A stretch of DNA of 64,000 bases from CAIRDP01 sp037134895 (GTDB lineage Bacteria; Bacteroidota; Bacteroidia; Bacteroidales; FEN-979), in contig JBAXLI010000012.1 of assembly GCA_037134895.1 (NCBI GenBank), forward strand, positions 14,172-78,171, in the 5' to 3' direction. The notes under the pieces were generated by a model. It saw nothing but the letters and a program-made list of their open reading frames with translations, was not told the DNA's origin and searched no databases. This document shows positions 41,948-51,290 of this stretch, piece after piece. Both the position numbers and the translations under genes were made by a program. How positions within the stretch are numbered: position 1 is the first letter of the stretch; every line of letters starts with the position of its first letter.

Positions 41948-42886
41948 ATCATCTTCTATGGCACTCCTGAGATTGCAAAGGAATCCTTAAAGGCTGTTGT
42001 TGACTGCGGATATCAGGTTGTTGCTGTCGTAACTGCTCCCGACAGGCCTGCAGGCAGGGGGATGAAGATGAGGGCTTCAAAAGTCAAGGAATACGCTCTT
42101 GAGCAGGGGTTAAAGGTTCTGCAGCCAGAAAAACTTTCCGACCCTGTCTTTTTTGAAGAACTAAGGAAGTTCAAACCCGACTTGCAGGTAGTGGTGGCAT
42201 TCAGGATGATGCCCCGTTCAATTTGGACCCTTCCTCCCAAGGGGACCTTCAACCTGCATGCTTCCCTTTTACCGCAGTATCGAGGTGCCGCACCGATCAA
42301 TTGGGCTGTGATCAACGGGGAGGCGGAAACCGGGCTTACCACCTTTTTCCTTCGGGATAAGGTTGATACGGGTGATATCATTTTCAGGGAACCTATGTCT
42401 ATAGGCCCGGATGAGACCGCCGGAGAGCTCCACGACCGCATGAAAATACAAGGAGCTCAACTTGTCATTAAGACTATCGAAGCCGTTTTTTCAGGAAAGA
42501 TTAATCCGCAGGACCAGTCACGATTCGCGAATCACGATTCACCATTGAAGCCCGCTCCCAAGATATATACCGACACCTGCCGGATTGACTGGAACATGCC
42601 ATCCGCATACATATATAATAAAATAAGGGGACTGAGCCCTCTGCCAGGCGCATTCACTGAGATTACCTTAAAGGACGGCAGTAAATCTGTGCTGAAGATC
42701 TTCAGGGCAGGGATTGAGTTACAAAAGACCTCTGAAGAGCCCGGCTCGGTGCTTACCGACGGACGCAGCAGTCTTAGGATATCTGCGCCGGATGGATATG
42801 TTAATATATATGAACTGCAGATTGCAGGACGTAAACCTATGAAAACAGATGAATTCCTGAGGGGGTTTGGGAAGAATATCGTCTGA
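41909..42886 (+). CDS. fmt: Methionyl-tRNA formyltransferase with repeat-derived N-terminus
   Basis: The 325-residue enzyme formylates initiator Met-tRNA. The catalytic residues are Asn115, His117 and Asp153 (in FNLHASLLPQYRGAAPIN and RDKVDTGDI), and the C-terminal tRNA-binding domain begins near YIYNKIRGLSPLPGAF. Compared with E. coli (Asn106, His108, Asp144) the catalytic residues are shifted by nine. The first 13 residues (MHPASHILHPASR) are encoded by 7-bp repeats, and the family start RIIFYGTPE follows at once. A second repeat-like stretch (42516-42543) encodes about SRFANHDSP in the linker before PAPKIY. No promoter was recognised between the terminator upstream and the ATG. Confidence 0.92.
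   Translation: MHPASHILHPASRIIFYGTPEIAKESLKAVVDCGYQVVAVVTAPDRPAGRGMKMRASKVKEYALEQGLKVLQPEKLSDPVFFEELRKFKPDLQVVVAFRMMPRSIWTLPPKGTFNLHASLLPQYRGAAPINWAVINGEAETGLTTFFLRDKVDTGDIIFREPMSIGPDETAGELHDRMKIQGAQLVIKTIEAVFSGKINPQDQSRFANHDSPLKPAPKIYTDTCRIDWNMPSAYIYNKIRGLSPLPGAFTEITLKDGSKSVLKIFRAGIELQKTSEEPGSVLTDGRSSLRISAPDGYVNIYELQIAGRKPMKTDEFLRGFGKNIV
42516..42543 (+). repeat. Heptad units within fmt
   Basis: Four units in register (AGTCACG, ATTCGCG, AATCACG, ATTCACC) lie in frame in fmt, encoding about residues 203-212 in the linker between the catalytic and C-terminal domains. Confidence 0.6.
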
Positions 42887-42975
42887 AAACCCTGTGAATA
42901 TTACGTTTCCATGATGGAGTTATTAACAAAATCTTTGATTTTTCAACATTTTCAATGGTTTTCAATGAAAAAGAC

Positions 42976-43005
42976 TTGACAAATTTCACAGAGACCTTAT
43001 ATTTG
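42976..43005 (+). promoter_or_regulatory. Full Bacteroidetes-type promoter of hup
   Basis: TTG (42976-42978), 19-bp spacer, TATATTTG (42998-43005). This matches the housekeeping consensus in both boxes and spacing; the ATG is 42 bp downstream. Confidence 0.8.
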
Positions 43006-43047
43006 CAGGGATTATCAAAATTGAGTATTAATTTAAAACCTTAAAAA

Positions 43048-43320
43048 ATGAACAAGGCTCAGTTAATCGAAGCAGTTGCAAAGGATGCAAAAATCACCAA
43101 GGCAGAAGCAAAAAGGGCTCTGGAGGCTGTTATCACTTCCACAACCAAAGCTCTTGGTAAAGGTGAAAGAGTTGCTTTAGTTGGATTTGGTTCATTTGCC
43201 GTTTCAAAACGTGCTGCCCGTAAAGGCCGTAACCCACAGAATGGCAAAGAAATCAAGATTCCTGCAAAAAAGGTCGTTAAATTCAAGGCTGGCGCAGAAC
43301 TTGTAAAGAAAGTTAAGTAA
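43048..43320 (+). CDS. hup: HU-family DNA-binding protein
   Basis: The 90-residue protein is a complete HU: MNKAQLIEAVAKDAKITKAE at the start, VALVGFGSFAVSKRAARKGRNPQNGKEI (split here as VALVGFGSFAVSKRAARKG and RNPQNGKEIKIP) for the beta arm with the proline that kinks DNA, and FKAGAELVKKVK at the end. It bends and compacts DNA as a homodimer. It has a canonical promoter and a strong bidirectional terminator, so it is monocistronic. Confidence 0.97.
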   Translation: MNKAQLIEAVAKDAKITKAEAKRALEAVITSTTKALGKGERVALVGFGSFAVSKRAARKGRNPQNGKEIKIPAKKVVKFKAGAELVKKVK

Positions 43321-43343
43321 ACAGCTCAAGCGATTACTTCACG

Positions 43344-43373
43344 AAAAAACCACCTCATCGGGGTGGTTTTTTT
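43344..43373. terminator. Bidirectional terminator between hup and the TPR/LuxR gene
   Basis: AAAAAACCACC (43344-43354) pairs with GGTGGTTTTTT (43362-43372) over a 7-base loop. T-runs exist on both strands, so it can stop transcripts from both convergent genes. Confidence 0.88.
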
Positions 43374-43380
43374 ATGCTGT

Positions 43381-45207
43381 TTAATATTTGTTGAGATAAC
43401 CGGTAAGGTTGTCGGCTCGACCAAGGCCAAGCTTATGCCTCAGCCTGTGGCGGGCTATTTTGATGGTGTTTTCACTTTTTCTGGTCAGTTGTTCAATTTC
43501 CTTGGTTGTCAGATTTAGTCTGATAAATGCACAAAGCTTTATTTCATTAGGGGTAAGTCCGGGATGATCCTTTGTAAGTGAGGTGTAAAATTGCGGGTGG
43601 ACATCCCTGAAATGAGCGTTGAACTCATCCCAGAACCTTTCCGAACTTTTACTATTGAAATCATGAAGCAAGGTCCTTAGCGGACTTATATTCTCCTCTG
43701 TGGAGGTCTGGATGATAACCTGAAGTTTGTTTGACATCTCTGTCATTACTTCTTTTCTCTCGGCCAGGTTCATCGATTGAAGGACCAGTTCTTTGTTTTT
43801 CAGGTCTACATCCTTTTCAAGACTTACATTCTCCAGCTCAAGGTTTATTTTCTGCAGGTTAGTATGCCTGGTTTTGTTACGCTGCAGAAGATAAAGCAGC
43901 AGAAGCAGCAGGGAGATCCCGAAAACGAGAGAAATCGATAAGATGAAGATCATTTTGTTTCTCGCGCTGATGGCTTCTCCCTTTTCGGTTTCTATGCGCT
44001 GTTTCTCTTGCTGGTTTTTAAATGAAAACTCCAGCTCAGTAAGTACTATTTTCTGTTTGTTACTTAAAAGCCACAGGCTATCTGCAAACCTGTGATGCAG
44101 TTTTGAATAGAAAAGTGCACTGTCGATTCTGCCAGTGATCTCCATTATTTCACTGAGACCTCCAAGGGCATTGGTCTCATATAGAAGAAATGATCCTTGT
44201 TTCGAATATTTTATTGCATTCCTGTAATGGCTTTCAGCTTCACTGTAATTTTTTATTTTCTGAAAGATCTCTCCCATCTGTTCTTCTGTATTCGCCCTCA
44301 TGTACGCTGTTGACCCATGAAAGGTTTTATCCAGAGAGTCGATCATTTTCATCCCGGTATTCACATTAGCAAGAGACTCCTGAAACCTTGATAGCTCAAA
44401 ATCAATTGCGGAGAGTCCAAGGTGCAAATTCGCAAGGCCATAATAGTTTTTTAGCCTTTGCTGAATGGGTATGGCCAGCCTGTAATATGCAAGGGAACTA
44501 TCGTATTTTTTCAGCCCCAGGTAAGCCCTCCCAATGTTGACAAGGGAATTGGCATAATAAACCGAATCGTTTTTCTCCCTGTATATGTTACTGGCTTCAA
44601 TAAAGAGTCTTATACTTTTTTCGTAAACTCCTGCAGAATTATAAAATGCGGCAATATTATTAAGAAAGTCGGCACGCCATATAATATTGCCGGTTTCCTC
44701 TGCAAGCTCTTTTCCCTGCATATAATAGTTGAGCGCACCAGCATAGTCAGATTGCAAATCACTGATATAACCGAGGCCGTTCAATGTTTTCATCTTCAAA
44801 ACAGGATCACTGTCCTTGCCAGAGATTTTCAATGCTCTCAGAAAGTATTTCCTTGCCAGGTTAAGACTGTCACTGCTTAGGTAGTACAACCCTATGGAAA
44901 CACAATTGTGAAGAATGCCGTCAAGGCTGTTTGCTTTTTCAGCAAGATTCAAACCGGTCATAGCGGCCTGTAAGGAAGAATCATTGCCGGATCTCAGGTA
45001 TTCTCGCGACAAATCAGAGTAAAGAACCGAAAGTTTTGTTGGGTCCCCGCTGTTCTTTAGGATCAGTTGTCTCAGGCTGTCAATGCCAGGTTTTGCCAGC
45101 CCTCCTCCGCAGAAAATCAGATTCAGGATAAGCAAAACGAAGATTGTTGTTGTTTTCCGGATCAATTTCAGAGAGTTAACGTTATGAAAGTATAATAGAT
45201 GATTCAA
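43381..45207 (-). CDS. TPR sensor with membrane helix and LuxR-type HTH
   Basis: The 608-residue protein has a signal peptide or N-anchor (TTTIFVLLILNLIFC), about six TPR units (residues 50-370, for example NSLVNIGRAYLGLKKYDSSL), one membrane helix (MIFILSISLVFGISLLLLLL, about 420-440), a coiled coil, and a C-terminal helix-turn-helix of LuxR/GerE type (LTPNEIKLCAFIRLNLTTKE, then TIKIARHRLRHKLGL). Such one-protein regulators are common in Bacteroidetes and are thought to sense something outside and bind DNA at the membrane (inference). It is divergent from the 1478-residue secreted protein, a possible target. Confidence 0.85.
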   Translation of the reverse strand: MNHLLYFHNVNSLKLIRKTTTIFVLLILNLIFCGGGLAKPGIDSLRQLILKNSGDPTKLSVLYSDLSREYLRSGNDSSLQAAMTGLNLAEKANSLDGILHNCVSIGLYYLSSDSLNLARKYFLRALKISGKDSDPVLKMKTLNGLGYISDLQSDYAGALNYYMQGKELAEETGNIIWRADFLNNIAAFYNSAGVYEKSIRLFIEASNIYREKNDSVYYANSLVNIGRAYLGLKKYDSSLAYYRLAIPIQQRLKNYYGLANLHLGLSAIDFELSRFQESLANVNTGMKMIDSLDKTFHGSTAYMRANTEEQMGEIFQKIKNYSEAESHYRNAIKYSKQGSFLLYETNALGGLSEIMEITGRIDSALFYSKLHHRFADSLWLLSNKQKIVLTELEFSFKNQQEKQRIETEKGEAISARNKMIFILSISLVFGISLLLLLLYLLQRNKTRHTNLQKINLELENVSLEKDVDLKNKELVLQSMNLAERKEVMTEMSNKLQVIIQTSTEENISPLRTLLHDFNSKSSERFWDEFNAHFRDVHPQFYTSLTKDHPGLTPNEIKLCAFIRLNLTTKEIEQLTRKSENTIKIARHRLRHKLGLGRADNLTGYLNKY

Positions 45208-45256
45208 GAAAAAGAAGTAATGGAACAGAAATCTGCATCATTTAGATCGACTTTAA

Positions 45257-45286
45257 CAAATGTACACTTTTTGTACCCCCGATCAA
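45257..45286 (-). promoter_or_regulatory. Full Bacteroidetes-type promoter of the TPR/LuxR gene
   Basis: Minus strand: TTG (45286-45284), 19-bp spacer, TACATTTG (45264-45257). The ATG is 50 bp downstream. A GTACA palindrome lies in the spacer. Confidence 0.72.
45262..45276. promoter_or_regulatory. Palindrome GTACA-N5-TGTAC in the regulator's promoter
   Basis: A 5-bp dyad with 5-bp centre (45262-45276) overlaps the first two bases of the -7 box and the spacer. It is placed where a bound regulator would block RNA polymerase; autoregulation is a guess. Confidence 0.35.
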
Positions 45287-45386
45287 CCTCATTATGAAGG
45301 TTAAATCCATGTTTATAAGTTATTTTGGCTTTGAACAGCCGGTTTCCTGATGTAAATTTATAAGCATAAACCTAAACAATACCCTT

Positions 45387-48300
45387 ATGAGAAAGTTAGT
45401 CCTTCTTGCGATCCTCCTGCTGAGCGGAGTCGCAGCCATCAGCCAGAACCTCCTCTTCACTTCCGAGTTCGGAGGGGCGAACTCAAACGGGGCCCTTGTA
45501 AAGTACAACCCCTTGACAACCAATTCATCTGTTTTTAGCAGCCTGGGAGGAAATCCTTTCACGGCAACCAATGAGGTAATAAACGGTGATAATCTCTGGC
45601 AATTCCAGAAAGGCGGCCTCACCCTGGGCATGGACGGTAAGTATTACGGAGTCTCGTTTCTGCCATCAGGCATTGTAAACCTGGATATGGAGCATAAAAC
45701 TGACAGGGGGATTTTCTATCGGTTTGACCCTGTGACCAATAAAACCCAGGTGTTGTATTCATTTACCGGTGCGGGAGAATATAATATGGCTAACATCAAT
45801 CATACGGCAGCTTATAATGAAAACCTGGCTGCTCCTACTTTCAGGGTGGTGGAGATGAGCAGCGGGGTGTTTTACGGTATTGCAGTACTTGGCGGATCCA
45901 ATGACGTGGGCGGGGCCTGGAAATTCGACGTCAACACCATGACCTATAGAAAGATAGGGGAATTCAGCAACCAGGTGAATGGGATCGGTTACGATCCTTT
46001 GAGCAACCTTGTCCATGGGGACGGCAATAATTTATACGGGGTTTTGTCGAAGAGGAATGTCAATATACCGGCCCGGCTGGACCTGGGGGTGCTTTACCGC
46101 ATCAACACCGTCACAGACCAGCTGGAATTTGTGGGTGAACTCGACCCTGCGGGTACAAGCCTGATTTTAAATTTCCCAACGGGAGATATTGTTTACAACT
46201 CCGTTTCGAATAAAATTTTTGGCACAAAGCTGAGTTCCTTTCCGAACAACTCGGGCCATGTCGGCGGAGGAGTCTGGTCTTACAACCTGGGAACGAATAC
46301 CGCCTCTTTTGAATGGAATATAAACTTTTATGAAACATCCACCCTCGGATCCCAGTTGGGTGGACTGGCCCAGGGCAATGACGGGAAAATCTATGTGTTT
46401 TCGAAAGACGGGGGGGCATATAACTTCGGGACCATCATTAAATATGATCCCGGATTAAACACCCACGCCAAGGTAGTCGATATCCCAGGCCCTTTATTTA
46501 CTCATAATTCGGGTTTCCAGGTGGTTGGCACCAAAATCTACGGAAGCTGGGAAGATGATTATAATCATCCGTATTTCCAGATGTTCAGTTACGATGTCAT
46601 GACCGGAATTCTTGACAATTACATCCCGTTTGCCAATAGCCTGCCAGGGTATAACAAGGAAATACAGTTTTTTATCAATAACAATAAGATCATTGGCCGT
46701 ATGACCAACGGCGGAACTGCCAATGCTGGATCAATCTTCTCCTACGACATTGGAACACAGGCGAGTACAGTTCTTGCCGAAAACAACTCCCTGCAGGGAA
46801 GAGGGATTGTGGGCGAATTGACACAATTGAATGACTCCATATTGCTGGGGTATACCGGTATGGGAGGTTCGCTGCCAAATCAGCCTGGTTTCTCCGCCGA
46901 TAAACAGCATGAACTTGGAGACCTGGTGCAGATCAATGCACGGACAGGTGTGGTGACTGTCCTGCCCGATGCTTTTAAACACACGTATTTCCCAGCCTCC
47001 TATAACACTGACCAAATCTGCCTGAAATTCAACCGCCCCCTGCTTGCCTCCAACGGTAAGCTTTACTACAGTTATATACACCTGGGATATGCGGGAAATA
47101 CTTTTCGTATCTCCTCCTATACCCTGGGATCCAATACAAGGGCCGACATAACAGTCCAGAACATTACATTAGCCAATGACTACGAGTCTGTCGGGCTCAC
47201 CGAAGTCGCAACAGGCAAGGTCCTCAGCTGTTTCAGGGACAGCATCTATGTTTGGGATATCAACACCAATGCGTTCACGACCAGAAAGTTCTCTCATAAT
47301 GAGAATACCTATGGATTTTATAAAGGCAACTTCCTCAAGGCTTCCAACGGAAAGATCTACGGCACCACCAAGGTGAAAGGGTATGATGTAAATCCTCCTG
47401 TGCCAGTGGGCAATGCAGTCATTTTCTCCCTGGATCCCGTGAACTACAATTTTACCGCTGAATACACCTTCCCGGCAGGCATTAAAAACTGCAATGCGGG
47501 GCTGAAGGAATACAACGGAAAGTTATATGGTTCGACCAATTACGGGGGTACCAACAACAACGGCTACCTCTTCTCCTACACCATTGCCACCAGTACTTTC
47601 GCCGTCCTGTACAATTTCAACAAGGACACCGACGGGGCAGGTTTTGAAGGAGAGTGGACAGTGTTGAACAATAAGCTCTACGCCACCTCATATACCGGTG
47701 GACCCAGCGGTTTCGGAACCCTGGTGGAATTCAATCCGGCCACCAATGCCCTGACTGTTCTGAAAAATCTTAGCATGAATGACGGGAGAAGCTTCAGGGG
47801 AACACCACTGGTATTCAATGACGTATATTCTGTAAATGCACCGATCACCACGGCAGGAACAGGTGCGGGTTGCAGCGCAGGTACATTTACCATCCCGGTC
47901 ACGGTAAACAACTTCAACATGGTGAAAGGATTTACCCTCAGGCTCGATTTTGACCCTACCCTGATGGCCTATACAGGCTTTGCCAATATCAACCCCGGGT
48001 TAACAGGCTGTACGGTGACAGCCACAAACATCTCCGCTAATGTTACGAAGATCGTGATCGCCTGGCCCGGTACAACAGCTGTCAGCCTGGCAAATTCCAG
48101 TAAGTTGGCTGACCTCAAATTTACCCTTATCTCAGGCACACCTGCGCTTGCATTCAATAATACAGCCGGCGGCGGAGCTGAATGCCAGTACCTGAATTCA
48201 AACGGGGATGTGATGAACGATCTGCCAAGCAGCACTTACTATATCAATTACACAGGCTCGGGAACCCTGCTTCCCGGGACACCCGGCGCAATCAGCGGTG

Positions 48301-49823
48301 CGGCTTCAGTATGCCAGGGGCAGAATACAGTACCATATACCGTGCCTTCAATAACAAATGCCACGGGTTATTCCTGGTCCTATACAGGAACGGGGGCAAC
48401 CATAAACGGCACCACCAATTCAGTGACTGTCAGTTTTGCGGCTAACGCTACTTCCGGCAACCTGAAAGTCCAGGGAACCAACAACTGTGGCAACGGGCCG
48501 TTTTCGGCAAACTTCCCTGTAACAGTTAACTCATTGCCAGGAGCGGCTGGTGCCATCACCGGCAGCAGCGCAGTATGCCAGGGGCAGAGCGCGGTCATCT
48601 ATTCGGTTATGCCGGTGGCAGGAGCGCTTTCTTATGTATGGAGTTACAGCGGTACCGGTGTGACTATCAACCCGGCCGGACCTAATGCCGTCAGCATAAA
48701 TTTTGCCGCTAACGCCAGCTCGGGGAATTTAACTGCCTATGCCACCAATTCCTGCGGGAACGGAGCAGTGTCGCCTGCTTTCCCTGTCAATGTCAATACT
48801 CCTCCCGTTGCAAACGCAGGGGTGAACCAGTATATCCCGAACGGGACTTCGACCATTCTGAACGGTTCAGTCACAAGCGGAACCGGTCCGTTTGCCTATC
48901 ATTGGGAACCTGCAGTGTACCTGGTTAATTCCAACGTCCAGAATCCGACCACAGTTGTACTGACGACTTCGACAAACTTTACGCTAACCGTTACCGATGC
49001 CATCGGATGCACCGGTAATGACGATGTGTTCGTAAACGTAAGCGGACCACTTACCCTCACAGCAACAGCCAATCCCGATACCATATGCAACGGGCAGGCT
49101 GTACAGCTGAATGCTTTTGCCGGAGGAGGTACTGCTTCATACACATATGCCTGGACTTCAGTTCCTGCGGGCTTTACAGCCACCATTCCGAATCCTATCG
49201 CATATCCCACCGTAAATACCTTGTACACCGTAACTGTAAATGACGGCAGTTCAACGATCAGTGGTAATGTAGCTGTCACCGTTCAAACTGTTCCACTTAT
49301 ACCCGCGATGCCTTCCGGTCCGGATACAGTTAACCTCAGCGTGGTCACCTATACTGATTATACCATAGCCCCGGTGAGCGGTGCAAGCAGCTATTCCTGG
49401 CTGCTGCTGCCGACCAGTGCAGGTGTGATCAGCGGTTACGGAACAACCGGCACCGTCACATGGAACCCGGCTTTCCTGGGCCTGGCCCAGATCAGGGTTG
49501 TTGCGCTGAATACCTGCGGTGAGTCGAACTATTCGGCAATCAAATACACCTTCGCAGATAACGTAACAGGCATAGCTGAACCCGGGATGTCATCCGCAGT
49601 CATTTATCCAAATCCGAATGACGGCTCATTTTATATCAGGTCAGAAAAGAAAATCGACAAGGTCATCATCCGCGATATGATCGGCAGGACAATCGACGAG
49701 GTGAATTCTCCAGCTGATGGCTATCGCTTCAATTATACGCAATCAAACGGTACTTATTTTGTGCAGATTTTCGGTAAAGACTCTAACATTATCAGGAAAA
49801 TTGTAATCCAAAACGGAAAATAG
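45387..49823 (+). CDS. Giant secreted multidomain protein with T9SS sorting domain
   Basis: The 1478-residue protein has a signal peptide (LVLLAILLLSGVAAISQ). Residues about 20-810 contain repeats of the GloVer type (for example LKEYNGKLYGSTNYGGTNNN followed by GYLFSY). Residues about 815-955 look like a cohesin-type domain (MVKGFTLRLDFDPTLMAYTG). Two very similar PKD/Ig-like repeats start near 966 and 1051 (each with SVCQGQ or AVCQGQ and YSW or YVWSY), then two or three further Ig/PKD-like domains follow. Residues 1405-1478 are a type A T9SS C-terminal domain (VIYPNPNDGSFYI ... YFVQIFGK ... KIVIQNGK). It is therefore probably exported by the type IX system and attached to the cell surface. 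The ligand is unknown. Confidence 0.88.
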   Translation: MRKLVLLAILLLSGVAAISQNLLFTSEFGGANSNGALVKYNPLTTNSSVFSSLGGNPFTATNEVINGDNLWQFQKGGLTLGMDGKYYGVSFLPSGIVNLDMEHKTDRGIFYRFDPVTNKTQVLYSFTGAGEYNMANINHTAAYNENLAAPTFRVVEMSSGVFYGIAVLGGSNDVGGAWKFDVNTMTYRKIGEFSNQVNGIGYDPLSNLVHGDGNNLYGVLSKRNVNIPARLDLGVLYRINTVTDQLEFVGELDPAGTSLILNFPTGDIVYNSVSNKIFGTKLSSFPNNSGHVGGGVWSYNLGTNTASFEWNINFYETSTLGSQLGGLAQGNDGKIYVFSKDGGAYNFGTIIKYDPGLNTHAKVVDIPGPLFTHNSGFQVVGTKIYGSWEDDYNHPYFQMFSYDVMTGILDNYIPFANSLPGYNKEIQFFINNNKIIGRMTNGGTANAGSIFSYDIGTQASTVLAENNSLQGRGIVGELTQLNDSILLGYTGMGGSLPNQPGFSADKQHELGDLVQINARTGVVTVLPDAFKHTYFPASYNTDQICLKFNRPLLASNGKLYYSYIHLGYAGNTFRISSYTLGSNTRADITVQNITLANDYESVGLTEVATGKVLSCFRDSIYVWDINTNAFTTRKFSHNENTYGFYKGNFLKASNGKIYGTTKVKGYDVNPPVPVGNAVIFSLDPVNYNFTAEYTFPAGIKNCNAGLKEYNGKLYGSTNYGGTNNNGYLFSYTIATSTFAVLYNFNKDTDGAGFEGEWTVLNNKLYATSYTGGPSGFGTLVEFNPATNALTVLKNLSMNDGRSFRGTPLVFNDVYSVNAPITTAGTGAGCSAGTFTIPVTVNNFNMVKGFTLRLDFDPTLMAYTGFANINPGLTGCTVTATNISANVTKIVIAWPGTTAVSLANSSKLADLKFTLISGTPALAFNNTAGGGAECQYLNSNGDVMNDLPSSTYYINYTGSGTLLPGTPGAISGAASVCQGQNTVPYTVPSITNATGYSWSYTGTGATINGTTNSVTVSFAANATSGNLKVQGTNNCGNGPFSANFPVTVNSLPGAAGAITGSSAVCQGQSAVIYSVMPVAGALSYVWSYSGTGVTINPAGPNAVSINFAANASSGNLTAYATNSCGNGAVSPAFPVNVNTPPVANAGVNQYIPNGTSTILNGSVTSGTGPFAYHWEPAVYLVNSNVQNPTTVVLTTSTNFTLTVTDAIGCTGNDDVFVNVSGPLTLTATANPDTICNGQAVQLNAFAGGGTASYTYAWTSVPAGFTATIPNPIAYPTVNTLYTVTVNDGSSTISGNVAVTVQTVPLIPAMPSGPDTVNLSVVTYTDYTIAPVSGASSYSWLLLPTSAGVISGYGTTGTVTWNPAFLGLAQIRVVALNTCGESNYSAIKYTFADNVTGIAEPGMSSAVIYPNPNDGSFYIRSEKKIDKVIIRDMIGRTIDEVNSPADGYRFNYTQSNGTYFVQIFGKDSNIIRKIVIQNGK

Positions 49824-49876
49824 CAATTAAGAAATCAGCATTTGACTTGGGTCAATTTTGGCTAGTTACGTTGATT

Positions 49877-49920
49877 AGTGTATTCCTGGCTTTGTCTTAC
49901 TGAGCCAGGATACACTTTTT
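49877..49920 (+). terminator. Terminator after the giant secreted protein gene
   Basis: AGTGTATTCCTGGCT (49877-49891) pairs, with one bulge, with AGCCAGGATACACT (49903-49916), followed by TTTTT. Confidence 0.78.
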
Positions 49921-49978
49921 GGGTGAAGAACTTTAGCAATCAAAGAAATCGATTTCACATCTCTAAATTTCAAATTCT

Positions 49979-50542
49979 ATGAGAACACAGGTTTTTTCTG
50001 GCATGCTGACAATTCTTGCTGTCGCAGTATTTTCGTTTGCCAATGGGCAATCTGCAGGAGGAACAACTCCCGAAATAAAGTTTAAAACCAAAACCGGCAA
50101 GACCTTCGTGGTGATTGAGTCGCATCCGCAGGGACAGAGCCTGAGTGACATCATTGTGAAACTTGACCTGGTAGCAAAGGCAGAGCTCAAATACACCGAT
50201 GCAGATCCTGTCAATACGGTGCTGATGGGCGACCTTGACGCCGACGGATTCGATGAACTATACATCACAACTGTTGCCGCAGGGTCGGGAAGCTATGGAA
50301 ATATTATCGGCGTGGCCTCGAACAAGGACAAGTCCATTTCGATGATATCCATGCCCCCTGTTGAAGAAAAGGATATGAAAGCAGGAGCACCATTTGAAGG
50401 TTATACGGGACATGATACCTTCGCCATCAAAGGTAACAGCCTGATAAGGACGTTTCCGCTGAAATCGGGCAAGGCAAAAACGCGTACCGTTACCTATAAC
50501 CTGAAGGCCGGGGAGGCCGGTTACGTTCTTTTTGTGAAATAA
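49979..50542 (+). CDS. Secreted protein of unknown function
   Basis: The 187-residue protein has a signal peptide (LTILAVAVFSFANGQ). No family was recognised. It contains GDLDADGFDELYI (about residues 83-95), a calcium-binding-like DxDxDG loop as in FG-GAP or VCBS repeats and dockerins, here present once. It ends in a regular beta pattern. It precedes a small outer-membrane barrel gene by 82 bp, and the two may be co-transcribed. Confidence 0.6.
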   Translation: MRTQVFSGMLTILAVAVFSFANGQSAGGTTPEIKFKTKTGKTFVVIESHPQGQSLSDIIVKLDLVAKAELKYTDADPVNTVLMGDLDADGFDELYITTVAAGSGSYGNIIGVASNKDKSISMISMPPVEEKDMKAGAPFEGYTGHDTFAIKGNSLIRTFPLKSGKAKTRTVTYNLKAGEAGYVLFVK

Positions 50543-50624
50543 TCCATTGCAAATTAACCCGCCCGATTTTGATAAAATTTGGAATAGTTGTAATATTGAA
50601 CAAAAATTATCAAAACCTAATTCC

Positions 50625-51230
50625 ATGAAAAAGATACTACTCATTTTTGCTTTCGCAATGTTAGCAACTCAGATGTCGTACAGTCAGTTTACCCTTGGTG
50701 TAAAGGTCGGATATAACGCCAGTAAACTATCTACAAATCTCGACACAATAAAATCCTCGGTCAACAGCGGATTTCATGTAGGTGTTTTTACACATCTCGG
50801 GAAACGATTGTATTTCGCACCTGAAATCCTCTATACCATGAGTGGCTCGGTCTTCACACCCTCTGGTAACGTTGACTGGAAGACAAAGGTCACCGTCGGC
50901 ACTTTCGACATTCCTCTCTTGCTGGGTTTCAAGATCATACATTCATCAGCTATCACCTGGAGGATTGAAGTCGGCCCGGAAGTTTCCTTTGTAGTGAATA
51001 AAAAGGTCAAGGAGATGGGAAGTATTACAAGCCCGATCACAGGAGCAAATATAAATACGGCCAATTGGTATATTCTGGGTGGCACCGGGATCGATGTGCT
51101 GTTTTTATCGTTTGACATCAGGTATCAATACGGACTTAACCAATTCGTCAATGACGTTCAGGGCGGACTGAAATCAACAAACAGCATGTTCCTGGTTTCA
51201 GTGGGATTCAGAATCTTTGGAAAAAAATAA
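50625..51230 (+). CDS. Small outer-membrane beta-barrel (OMP_b-brl_2-like)
   Basis: The protein of about 201 residues has a signal peptide (ILLIFAFAMLATQMSYSQ). Its mature part begins FTLGVKVGYNASKLS and ends VSVGFRIF with C-terminal aromatic residue pattern, as in the small porin-like barrels abundant in Bacteroidetes. The ATG at 50625 is chosen over 50547 because it starts the signal peptide. The TAA at its end is directly followed by a heptad hairpin. No specific function can be given. Confidence 0.78.
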   Translation: MKKILLIFAFAMLATQMSYSQFTLGVKVGYNASKLSTNLDTIKSSVNSGFHVGVFTHLGKRLYFAPEILYTMSGSVFTPSGNVDWKTKVTVGTFDIPLLLGFKIIHSSAITWRIEVGPEVSFVVNKKVKEMGSITSPITGANINTANWYILGGTGIDVLFLSFDIRYQYGLNQFVNDVQGGLKSTNSMFLVSVGFRIFGKK

Positions 51231-51233
51231 GAG

Positions 51234-51290
51234 ATTTACGAATAACGAGTGACGAATTTATTTGTAATTCGTCACTCGTAACTCGTAATT
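51234..51290. repeat. Heptad hairpin between convergent genes
   Basis: ATTTACG, AATAACG, AGTGACG plus AATT (51234-51258) pairs with its inverted copy (51266-51290) with 3 mismatches in 25 and a 7-base loop. It lies exactly between the stop codons of two convergent genes and its right end supplies the stop codon of the glycosylase gene (51289-51291). Confidence 0.92.

Noticed and set aside
45320..45631. Minus-strand frame over the start of the giant secreted protein
   Set aside because: It covers the signal peptide of the supported gene and has no recognisable domain.
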